This document shows, piece by piece, positions 57,101 to 64,000 of a DNA stretch of 64,000 nucleotides. Under the pieces are notes generated by a model. The model worked only from the letters and a program-made list of their open reading frames with translations, did not search any database and had not been told where the DNA came from. The translations under genes were made by a program, and so were the position numbers. The DNA is from Brucella anthropi ATCC 49188 (GTDB lineage Bacteria; Pseudomonadota; Alphaproteobacteria; Rhizobiales; Rhizobiaceae), in NCBI RefSeq assembly GCF_000017405.1, contig NC_009667.1, positions 2,156,001-2,220,000 of the forward strand, written 5' to 3'. The stretch's first letter is position 1, and each line of letters begins with the position of its first letter.

Positions 57101-59022
57101 TTGGTCCGCTCTTCCAGAATTGCCGCATGACTATCGGCAACGGTGTTGAGGGCAGATGCGCTGACGTTAACGGCATTCTCGATATCGCTCGTGCGTGCAG
57201 CAAGCGTATCGGCATGACCGCGGATGACGGAGGAAACGCGTTCCGTTTCGCCTTCCAGCGAAGCAGCCAGAACATCACGGCTTTCGGCAAGCTTGCCTGC
57301 AAAGGCATCGGCCTTTTCGCCAAGAATATTGCCGACGCTTTCGCCGATAGATGTCAGATCTTCGCCGATCTTTGTCTTGGTTTCGTCGATCATCGTGCTC
57401 AGAGACGTGCGACCGCTGGAGAAGGTCTCTGCGATTTCACGAGTACGAGCGATGAGGTTTTCGTTGATCTGGCGCGAACGGGTTTCGAGAGCTGCATTGA
57501 GCTTCTCAGTGCTGCTGTCGAGAGCATGCGCACGGGCTTCGAATTCGGACAGAAGCGACCGGCCACGCTCGGAAAGGGTGCTTTCGAGGTTTGCAAGACG
57601 GGTGTCGAATTCGCTGACCATGGATTGCGTTGCACCGCCAAGCAGATTGGCAATACCGGTTGTGCGTTCGTCCAGAGCTTCCGTCAGGCGGTCCGATACA
57701 GTGCGCGACTGTTCATCAAGCGTTGCAATGCGGGTATCGAGCAGGTTTGCAAAAGCTTCGCCCGAAGTCGTGATGCGGGAACCGATGTCACCGGTGCGGG
57801 TTTCAATGGCTTCGGCAATGGCGCCGCCGCTTTCATTGATGCTGCCGATCAGGCGTTCACCGGATTCGCCGAGCAGGGTGCTCAGCTGCTGCGAGGCAGA
57901 CAGTACATTGTCGCGGATGATGTTGGACGCGCTGGAAAGTTCTTCCTTAAGCTGCTCATGCGCACCGGAGATCGATGAACGTACCCGTTCGGCATGGCTG
58001 ACAACAGCTTCACGCTCGTTGCCCAGATCGCTGACGAGCGAACGAATGCGAACTTCATTGTCGCTATAAGCACGCTCAAGCTGATTGACTTCGGACTGAA
58101 CGAGCGTTTCCAGCTCGACGGCACGAGCCAAGGTGCGTTCGATGCCTTCGTTCATGGCGGCGACTTCGCGGCGTACTGCCTGTCCGAGGGTAGAAACGCG
58201 ATCACCGGATACGGCTTCCGGCTGGAGCAGGCGCATTGCAGCTTCCGACATGCTGCGTGCTGCCGTATGCATTTCCTGCGCGCGCTTTACGAGTTGCGCG
58301 AAGCCCCAGAACATGGCTACCGGCAATGCTACACCCGCAACGACGCCGAGGCCGGCGGGCGAGGTGAAGAAGTCCTTGGTGGCTTGCAGGGTCGAAAAGA
58401 CATCAGGATTGATGGCTTTGCTCAGGGCGACGCCGCCAGCGGCCCAGAGCACGCTGATTGCAGTTGTCGTCCAGAAAAGCTTAGAGGAATTTTCCGTCGC
58501 ACGGCGTGGAGCGGCGATAATCGCTTTTTCACTTCGGGAATCGTCATTGGCCGGCGTGAAGGTAGGGGATGCAACAGGTGCAGCGGTTGCAACAGGTGCA
58601 GCGGAAACAGGCTTGCTGACAACAGGTTCGGGCGCTGGCGTTGCGACCTTCGAAGTGTTGGCCGGCTTGTGCTGAACGTTGGCCGTACCTTGCGAAACTG
58701 GTCCGGCAGCTTTCACAACCGGCGGGACCGGCGGCGCTGCAGGCGTTGCAATCACCGAGGCAGTGGTGATGGTGGCCACTTTTGCAGCAGTTTCCACAGG
58801 GGAAACGGCAACGGGCTCTACCGTCTTGGTCTTCTGCTCAGCAACAAGTTCTTCAGCCGCGCGCGAAATCTGTTCTTCCAGATCATCGACGGAGAAGCCT
58901 TCATCGAACGCACTCAAGTCCATGTCGATATCAAGATCATCACCGAAATCGATATCGAGTGCCTGTTCCAGCGCCTTTTCAACCTCAAGGTCGAGCTTCT
59001 GTGCCTTGGATTTGGAAGCCAT
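54160..59022 (-). CDS. Giant apolipoprotein-like coiled-coil membrane protein, growth pole ring (GPR) candidate
   Basis: A 1620-residue protein. Residues 1-60 are acidic (DIDFGDDLDIDMDLSAFDE), 65-165 Ala/Pro/Val-rich and disordered, two membrane helices lie at about 181-201 and 223-244, and about 245-1400 is an almost unbroken amphipathic helical region with apolipoprotein-type degenerate repeats, including a 62-residue tandem repeat. After a Pro/Ala/Gln-rich linker, a conserved C-terminal domain follows (RYRRGERNVFTRRLYTLKGQ ... RRAVDRYMDDFQRLLEDVARND). This architecture matches the GPR protein of Agrobacterium, which forms a ring at the growing pole; the equivalence is inferred from layout. 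Confidence 0.85.
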   Translation of the reverse strand: MASKSKAQKLDLEVEKALEQALDIDFGDDLDIDMDLSAFDEGFSVDDLEEQISRAAEELVAEQKTKTVEPVAVSPVETAAKVATITTASVIATPAAPPVPPVVKAAGPVSQGTANVQHKPANTSKVATPAPEPVVSKPVSAAPVATAAPVASPTFTPANDDSRSEKAIIAAPRRATENSSKLFWTTTAISVLWAAGGVALSKAINPDVFSTLQATKDFFTSPAGLGVVAGVALPVAMFWGFAQLVKRAQEMHTAARSMSEAAMRLLQPEAVSGDRVSTLGQAVRREVAAMNEGIERTLARAVELETLVQSEVNQLERAYSDNEVRIRSLVSDLGNEREAVVSHAERVRSSISGAHEQLKEELSSASNIIRDNVLSASQQLSTLLGESGERLIGSINESGGAIAEAIETRTGDIGSRITTSGEAFANLLDTRIATLDEQSRTVSDRLTEALDERTTGIANLLGGATQSMVSEFDTRLANLESTLSERGRSLLSEFEARAHALDSSTEKLNAALETRSRQINENLIARTREIAETFSSGRTSLSTMIDETKTKIGEDLTSIGESVGNILGEKADAFAGKLAESRDVLAASLEGETERVSSVIRGHADTLAARTSDIENAVNVSASALNTVADSHAAILEERTNALRETIASHSALLDASFADHARSLEERATTLHGVIAGNQAMLAQLMDERAAAMRDNFNENREVLARTFDERVNSLQALITDNQNTLARILDERASSMTDSIGAGRDAFVAALGEHVRQVEERTSGLHNVLNDHNNALSGILDGHERTIETRAAEIRSTLSESTTSLSQTLQDHSDILEQRTTNLHNAIADSSSTISRAFEGQTGIIEERTQTMEKALTIGVDNVRRALEQSAGIVAGTLREKIGEAASTLSAEAAKAGEALDGFGEAFSARLIDNLSGTEARLGDRADAIAGRLGEIESRLTGELGSIEARIANTASRTSETLAGHSEAFAASVADNLAGTETRLNERASAIASGLEAIESRLTGELSSIEARIADTASKTSETLAGHSESFSASVADNLAGTETRLAERADAIATRLGDIGSRITMELGSVEARIAQVTDTTAVTLEERTRELNAVLAARSQEITKILNDTAEPLVQRLADSGRGLAQQLEEATHAATDRLRSENAALVNALASRTAETIAAVQQAKTGLSDNVSELIDRLAASNGELGKLIDTATRNLTDIDGRLVDTTSSFVENTNRAAQMFQASTGLIDGNIGTLRAISDSTLSQIADIADRFEEHGKVLSSASDMINTAQNGLVSTLEDRHQALDKLASGLVEKSEGVEKLMQSFEGLVTSAFQRAEGQTRSSAEKMRESVSEIVEQAAQKFSAATDDIRRTASEIRNELNTTRGELKRGVLDMPAEAKETTTAMRKAVSEQINALKELAEIVNKSGRLVDVGESRADRPVSRPAPAAARPAPVQAPVVQADVAIRQRAYEAPKAQPAPAAAQAEKPRGWVSDLLARASREEEEAAQPKVQPVATPRSPSHVVESLNSLSVDIARAIDHEASVELWDRYRRGERNVFTRRLYTLKGQQTFDDIKRKYQTDGEFRRAVDRYMDDFQRLLEDVARNDRDNMVTRTYLTSDTGKVYTMLAHASGRLR
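55790..56320 (-). repeat. 186-base in-frame tandem repeat inside the giant gene
   Basis: About two and a half to three copies with a period of 186 bases (62 codons). For example GGCGCGTTTCGGTGCCAGC begins at 55881 and again at 56067, and a diverged match begins near 56253. The encoded unit contains NLAGTETRL, IESRLTGEL, SIEARIADTAS and SETLAGHSE. The period keeps the frame and the helical register. Confidence 0.85.
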
Positions 59023-59979
<957 letters not shown>

Positions 59980-60002
59980 GTTTTAAAAGAGATGGTGATG
60001 TG

Positions 60003-60593
60003 ATGGGCGCCGAACCGCAGAATGATATTGTCATTATCGGCTGCGGGCCTGTTGCACTCTTTTCCGTTTTTCAGCTGGGGCTGTTCGGTTTCAGGTGCCA
60101 TCTCATCGATGCCAGTGATCGGCCCGGCGGTCAATGTACGGCACTCTATGCCGACAAGCCGATTTACGACGTGCCCGGGTTTCCTGAAATCATGGGTGAG
60201 GAGCTTGTCGAAAGGCTTCTCAAGCAGATCGCGCCATATAATCCTGTTTTTCATTTCAACAAGATCGCGGTCAGAATCGCGGTCGATGATGACGGCGTGG
60301 CTGTTGACACTAGCAATGGCGACAAGCTTGAAGCACGGACAGCGGTGATTGCATCTGGTCTTGGTGCTTTCGGTCTCGATGGACAGGTTATCCGTCCCGA
60401 CCCTCTGGCCGAAGTTTCCTTAATCAAGACGGGCAACATGCTGGCTGTTAGTCCCGAGACCTTCAGAACTTCAAGTCCGAAGATCTACGCTATCGGCGAT
60501 GCTTGCCACTATCCGGGCAAGCTGAAACTCATCCTGTCAGGGTTCCATGAAGCAGCATTGATGACGCAGGCTATACGCCGCGAATTGAGATAG
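60003..60593 (+). CDS. Ferredoxin-NADP reductase-like flavoprotein lacking the NADPH domain
   Basis: A 196-residue relative of type 2 (thioredoxin reductase-like) ferredoxin-NADP reductases, which normally have about 340. The FAD-binding half is kept: IVIIGCGPVALF (third Gly of the dinucleotide loop replaced by Ala), PGGQCTALYADKPIYDVPG, AVIASGLGAFG, and the C-terminal IYAIGDACHYPGKLKLILSG. The NADPH domain that should sit between GLGAFG and the C-terminal part, with its GGGDSA motif, is missing, apparently by an in-frame deletion of some 140 codons. Intact frame, so it may have another electron donor, or be a decaying gene. Confidence 0.82.
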   Translation: MGAEPQNDIVIIGCGPVALFSVFQLGLFGFRCHLIDASDRPGGQCTALYADKPIYDVPGFPEIMGEELVERLLKQIAPYNPVFHFNKIAVRIAVDDDGVAVDTSNGDKLEARTAVIASGLGAFGLDGQVIRPDPLAEVSLIKTGNMLAVSPETFRTSSPKIYAIGDACHYPGKLKLILSGFHEAALMTQAIRRELR

Positions 60594-60606
60594 TTCGGCA
60601 CTACTG

Positions 60607-61227
60607 TTATTTGGAAGCCTGCTGGGCGCGCTCCATGCGATAAGTCAGCAAGCGCGCAAAGCGGTTTTCGAAATTGATCGTCTCAACCCGGTCAAACCGT
60701 TGTTGCTCCTTATCGTGCGCTTCCATAAGGCGTGCAGTCACTTTGTCGATGTCAGCGCGAAGCACAGAGCAATCCGTGCGGGTGCGCAGTCCGCGTATTT
60801 CCCGTTCCATCTGGCTTGCAAAGCTGCGGGCAATGACGATGTGGCTCTCTTCGTGGCGGCGAATATCCTGCAACAGAGTATCCCAGATCAGCGCCAGTTC
60901 CGGCGTGGCCTTGCGGCGCTGTTTCCAGCGGGGCAGGGAGACCTTTGCGTGAACGTTTACATAGACGTCCTGCACCTTGCAGGCTTTCCCGGGCGCGCGA
61001 CCATAACGTACCTTCGCATCGAAACGGATTTCAGCGGCACCGGGATGATGCTGACCAGTCTTCTTGAGGAAGGGTCCATTGCGGGAAAGAGCCTTGTCGA
61101 GGTCCGCTGCCGTTTTGCCGCTCACGGTATAGTAGCTGAATTCGCGAAAGATCGCGGCGGCTTCCGCCTGGGGAGCTACGATGGCAAGAACTGCACTGAG
61201 AGCCAGAACCTTTTTCCTCAAATTCAT
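60607..61227 (-). CDS. Secreted DUF922-family zinc peptidase-like protein
   Basis: A 206-residue protein with a signal peptide (NLRKKVLALSAVLAIVAPQAEA) and a DUF922 domain. The predicted zinc site HEESH (HExxH) lies in DIRRHEESHIVIARSFASQ; VHAKVSLPRWKQRRKATPEL is typical of the family. The chosen ATG 61227 starts the signal peptide; the frame extends 22 codons upstream into non-signal sequence. Two cysteine positions could form a disulfide. Convergent with the reductase-like gene; substrate unknown. Confidence 0.82.
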   Translation of the reverse strand: MNLRKKVLALSAVLAIVAPQAEAAAIFREFSYYTVSGKTAADLDKALSRNGPFLKKTGQHHPGAAEIRFDAKVRYGRAPGKACKVQDVYVNVHAKVSLPRWKQRRKATPELALIWDTLLQDIRRHEESHIVIARSFASQMEREIRGLRTRTDCSVLRADIDKVTARLMEAHDKEQQRFDRVETINFENRFARLLTYRMERAQQASK

Positions 61228-61412
61228 GTCCTGGCACCTCTTTCTAAAACCAGTAAGAAATTCGCTTTTTATTGCCGCGAGCATGGCATGCAATCGTCAA
61301 GAGAACTATAACGCCCTTCACAAAATGACTTCAGGCGAGGTTGGTTGCAACCTCGCCGCAATGAAATGCCCCAAGTAAACAGCCCAAGGAAATGACACAG
61401 GAACATTTCGCT

Positions 61413-62261
61413 ATGACGAAAGAATGGCACGTTGCTCATGGAAGAAGCCTTCGTCTGGGGGAAAAGTCCGTGATCATGGGCATATTGAATGTCACGCCAG
61501 ACTCATTTTCCGATGGCGGCCACCACAATGAGCTGGAAAGGGCCGTCGAAGTGGCCGGTCAGATGCTCGCTGATGGAGCGACGATCATTGATGTTGGCGG
61601 AGAATCGACCCGGCCCGGAGCTGCTGCGATCGATTCCGAAACGGAAATCGCGCGCGTTGTCCCGGTCATCGAAGCATTGGTGAAAAAATACGATTGCATC
61701 ATCTCCATCGACACTTACCGCGCAGCAACAGCGCAGGCGGCAGTCAATGCCGGGGCACATATCGTCAATGATGTCTGGGGACTACAACGAGAACCAGAAA
61801 TCGCTCATGTCGCCAAAAGGAGCGGCGCAGGGCTGGTCATCATGCATACCAGCAGGGATCGACCCGTTCTTGCTGATGTCATCGAGGACCAGTTCTCGTT
61901 CCTGAATGCTTCACTGGACATAGCGAAAAAGGCAGGCATTGAAGAAACCCGCATCGTACTCGATCCCGGTTTTGGTTTCGGCAAGAACAAGGATGAGGAT
62001 ATTGCGCTGCTGGCGAGAGCAGGCGAATTGCAGAAATTCGGATTTCCGTTGCTCGTCGGCACGTCGCGCAAACGCTTTATCGGCGGCATGACGGGCAGGG
62101 ACAATCCGCTCGACCGCGACATAGGAACTGCGGCAACGTCTGTCGCACTGCGTTTGGCAGGTGCCGACATCTTCCGTGTTCACAATGTCGCTTTTAATAG
62201 AGATGCACTTGCCGTTGCAGATGATATCCTGCAATCCAGACGCAGTGAAAATAGAAAGTAA
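61413..62261 (+). CDS. folP: Dihydropteroate synthase
   Basis: Joins p-aminobenzoate to the pterin in folate synthesis; the sulfonamide target. The 282 residues include MGILNVTPDSFSDGG, ADGATIIDVGGESTRPGA, SIDTYRAATAQAAVNAGAHI and LVGTSRKRFIGGMTG. ATG 61413 has AGGAAC eight bases upstream; ATG 61392 would add seven residues but has its purine run directly abutting the codon. First gene of a folP-folB-folK operon. Confidence 0.95.
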   Translation: MTKEWHVAHGRSLRLGEKSVIMGILNVTPDSFSDGGHHNELERAVEVAGQMLADGATIIDVGGESTRPGAAAIDSETEIARVVPVIEALVKKYDCIISIDTYRAATAQAAVNAGAHIVNDVWGLQREPEIAHVAKRSGAGLVIMHTSRDRPVLADVIEDQFSFLNASLDIAKKAGIEETRIVLDPGFGFGKNKDEDIALLARAGELQKFGFPLLVGTSRKRFIGGMTGRDNPLDRDIGTAATSVALRLAGADIFRVHNVAFNRDALAVADDILQSRRSENRK

Positions 62262-62265
62262 AGCC

Positions 62266-62625
62266 GTGTACACGATCCGAATGATGAACTGCGCGTTTTT
62301 CGCGCACCACGGCGTTTTCGATGAAGAGCACAAGCTCGGTCAGCGTTTTTACGTCGATGCTATTCTCGATGTCGATCCGGGTAATGCGCTGGAGAACGAC
62401 GATATCGATGGTACTGTGCATTACGGTATCGCTTTTGCGGTTATTGAAGACATTATCACCGGTCGTCAGCGCTATCTGATCGAAACGCTGGCTCTCGACG
62501 TGGCCAAGGCAATGACCGCCCGGTTTCCGCAGGTAAAGCGCGCAGAAATTACCGTCCGCAAGCCGAATGCACCTGTTCCGGGCGTATTGGACCATGTTGA
62601 AGTGACGGTGGTTTATCCGCAGTGA
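62266..62625 (+). CDS. folB: Dihydroneopterin aldolase
   Basis: Folate pathway aldolase of 119 residues: NCAFFAHHGVFDEEHKLGQRFYVDAIL with the catalytic Glu/Lys region, and ITVRKPNAPVPGVLDHVEVTV at the end. GTG 62266 (VYTIRMMNC) starts where homologues start and follows folP by four bases; ATG 62281 or a longer form are less likely. Overlaps folK by four bases (GTGA). Confidence 0.92.
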   Translation: MYTIRMMNCAFFAHHGVFDEEHKLGQRFYVDAILDVDPGNALENDDIDGTVHYGIAFAVIEDIITGRQRYLIETLALDVAKAMTARFPQVKRAEITVRKPNAPVPGVLDHVEVTVVYPQ

Positions 62626-63152
62626 CTACAGGCAGACATTATCGCGCCTGGCTGGGGCTTGGCGGAAACATCGATGATCCTGTCGCTTCGATGGGCAAGG
62701 CGTTGCGTATATTGGACGAACGAGCCGACACGGATGTCGTTGCGGTTTCGGCAGTCTATCGCACGCCGCCATGGGGGAAGACGGATCAGGCGTGGTTTCA
62801 CAATGCCTGTGCAGAGATAGAAACGTCGTTGCAGCCATTGGAGTTGATTGCGACCTGCCTTGATGTGGAGCGTTCTTTGAAGCGTGTCAGGCTTGAAAGA
62901 TGGGGCCCGCGCATCATCGATATCGACATACTGGCAATGCAGGATGATGCGGGAGAGGCTGTCGTCATGACGGATGCTGCTCTCGAGCTTCCGCATCCGC
63001 GTATGCACGAGCGGGCTTTCGTCCTCGTGCCCCTGAACGATATTGCATCGTCTCTCGAAATTGCAGGCAAGGCCGTTGCGGACTGGAATGCCGGGATAGA
63101 GCGATCCGGAATAGAAAAAGCCCGCACGGATGCGGGCTGGTGGCGTGAATAG
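62622..63152 (+). CDS. folK: 6-hydroxymethyl-7,8-dihydropterin pyrophosphokinase
   Basis: Pyrophosphorylates the pterin before FolP acts. The 176 residues show LGLGGNIDDPVASM, VSAVYRTPPWGKTDQAWFHN and the HPPK signature ERWGPRIIDIDIL. GTG start coupled to folB. A hairpin that terminates the convergent gene lies within its last codons. Confidence 0.95.
   Translation: MTTGRHYRAWLGLGGNIDDPVASMGKALRILDERADTDVVAVSAVYRTPPWGKTDQAWFHNACAEIETSLQPLELIATCLDVERSLKRVRLERWGPRIIDIDILAMQDDAGEAVVMTDAALELPHPRMHERAFVLVPLNDIASSLEIAGKAVADWNAGIERSGIEKARTDAGWWRE
63113..63138 (-). terminator. Terminator of the secreted-protein gene, inside the folK 3' end
   Basis: On the minus strand AGCCCGCA-TCCG-TGCGGGCT is followed by TTTTCTATTCC. 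It lies 23 bases beyond the stop of the minus-strand gene at 63161 and overlaps the last codons of folK. Confidence 0.75.
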
Positions 63153-63160
63153 CGTTCCGG

Positions 63161-63694
63161 TCAGTTCTTGGCGATACTGCCGACAGCGATATTATCGACG
63201 CGCTTCAGGCTCATGCCGATGACCGGAACCAGTTCTTTGTCGACCCGCACCGAAACCGTCACGTTCATCGTGTTCGGATCGGAGACACGTGCCAGCATCG
63301 CACCATTGAGCTGCTTGCGGTTCAGGCCGAAAACAACCTTGTTTCCACTGACGGAACCCGACGTGACATCAAGGCCTTTGCCCGCTGCGCCATCATTGAA
63401 TTTGCCGGAATAAGCGGATCCGACACGCGTGACGGTGGCCTTCATCGGCTGCGAAAAGACACCGACGCGGCAGGTGCCGTCGAGTGTCATGCCAATATCT
63501 TCATCCGGGGTCGACCCGGCGAGATTGCACACGAACTTCGTGCCTTTGTATTTCCCGGCGACGATTTCACCCGGGCCTGACCATTGGCCTTCGATCGTTT
63601 GAAAGAACTGTTTGTCCTTGTCAGCGGCCAGAACCGGCGCAGCGGAAAATGACACGGGCAGCAGCGTCAGGCAGGCGGCGATGCAATTCTTCAT
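63161..63694 (-). CDS. Secreted protein of unknown function
   Basis: A 177-residue protein with a signal peptide (KNCIAACLTLLPVSFSAAPVLAA) and a beta-rich mature part: FFQTIEGQWSGPGEIVAGKYKGTKFVC, then a Cys pair (FVC / GTCRVGVF) that could form a disulfide, and a repeated strand pattern to the end. No family I can name with confidence. ATG 63694 directly begins the signal peptide. Convergent with folK. Confidence 0.75.
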   Translation of the reverse strand: MKNCIAACLTLLPVSFSAAPVLAADKDKQFFQTIEGQWSGPGEIVAGKYKGTKFVCNLAGSTPDEDIGMTLDGTCRVGVFSQPMKATVTRVGSAYSGKFNDGAAGKGLDVTSGSVSGNKVVFGLNRKQLNGAMLARVSDPNTMNVTVSVRVDKELVPVIGMSLKRVDNIAVGSIAKN

Positions 63695-63757
63695 ATTCAG
63701 CTCTGTCCCGGATTCACGACCTTGATCGGACGTCATTCCTAATCGTTGTTTTCCAGC

Positions 63758-63937
63758 ATGTCACGACCAAAAGCTGGCCGCGCCTCGCAAACCGTCGGAT
63801 TTGCCGACGTTGCCATAAGCCGATTGACAGAGAAGGGCACGGTTCAGGGGAGTGTGCCGATACACCTGGTCGCTCGATTCTGGCGCAGATTTCTATCTAT
63901 CCATAATCGTCGCGAATGGTTAATGCTTCGGAAATAA
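63758..63937 (+). CDS. Possible small basic protein
   Basis: An ATG-started frame of 59 residues, rich in Arg (ARFWRRFLSIHNRREWLMLRK at the end exceeds any signal I recognise). No clear ribosome site and no family. It sits between two minus-strand genes and may be chance; low confidence. Confidence 0.2.
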   Translation: MSRPKAGRASQTVGFADVAISRLTEKGTVQGSVPIHLVARFWRRFLSIHNRREWLMLRK

Positions 63938-63941
63938 ACCG

Positions 63942-64000
63942 CTATTTTCCGGGATGCTTTTTATCCGGTCGTTCGCCGTTGATCTTCACGAGATCGCCGA
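63942..64000 (-). CDS. C-terminal end of a gene running in from the right edge (partial)
   Basis: The minus strand entering at the right edge reads GDLVKINGERPDKKHPGK followed by a TAG at 63942-63944. The codon choice looks natural and the other two frames stop within the same span, so this is probably the tail of a real protein. Nothing more can be said about its identity. Confidence 0.4.
   Translation of the reverse strand, partial: GDLVKINGERPDKKHPGK

Overview
The window looks like a chromosomal segment of an alphaproteobacterium of the order Hyphomicrobiales, most probably Brucellaceae (Brucella/Ochrobactrum type). The grounds are gene order and family content: a pdh-lpd-lipA cluster running into ispDF, dusB and ntrBC; a cyclic beta-1,2-glucan exporter of the NdvA/Cgt type; an ATP12 chaperone; a glnB-glnA operon; a malic enzyme fused to a phosphotransacetylase-like domain; and a giant coiled-coil protein resembling the growth pole ring protein of Agrobacterium. 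No species call is possible by eye. I see no prophage, insertion sequence, CRISPR array or rRNA operon; this is almost entirely core chromosome.

Layout. 1-5.7 kb: end of pdhB, then pdhC, a GNAT acetyltransferase, lpd, a small membrane protein, lipA and a COQ10/RatA-type START protein (pyruvate dehydrogenase and lipoate supply). 5.8-8.3 kb, minus strand: an SDR, a CinA-type amidase and ispDF. 8.5-12.1 kb: dusB-ntrB-ntrC (nitrogen control). 12.1-14.2 kb: small secreted and membrane proteins, tRNA-Gly(CCC), a lipid kinase and a 25-residue membrane peptide gene. 14.4-22 kb: cell-wall genes (rlpA, a penicillin-binding D,D-peptidase), then tmk-holB-metG-tatD and a metallo-hydrolase. 22-27.6 kb: ndvA on the minus strand, then an RluA-family pseudouridine synthase, an EamA transporter, a HAD phosphatase and ATP12. 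27.7-31.4 kb: glnA and glnB on the minus strand behind a sigma-54-like promoter, with nnrDE divergent. 31.4-37.4 kb: gph, rpiA, a DUF2059 protein, gor, class II DAHP synthase and dgkA. 37.5-43.7 kb: nadE, gltX, a lipoprotein and maeB. 43.8-47.1 kb: an SDR without the usual active-site Tyr/Lys and two divergent citrate synthase-like genes, one with an N-terminal DNA-binding domain. 47.2-50.1 kb: an LpxH-like phosphoesterase overlapping a glycosyltransferase, and a dipeptide epimerase. 50.2-54 kb: a complete Mla-type lipid transport operon. 54.1-59 kb: a 1620-residue apolipoprotein-like coiled-coil membrane protein. 59.6-63.7 kb: a ferredoxin, a ferredoxin-reductase relative lacking its NADPH domain, a DUF922 protease, folP-folB-folK and a secreted protein.

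The genes most worth following are the giant polar-growth candidate, the divergent citrate synthase pair around overlapping palindromes, the truncated reductase beside its ferredoxin, the 25-residue peptide gene with its own ribosome site and terminator, and the change of neighbours after ntrC, where ntrYX would be expected. Start codons were moved from the longest reading frame where ribosome sites or family alignment called for it; those changes are stated entry by entry. All family assignments come from motif reading, not database search.
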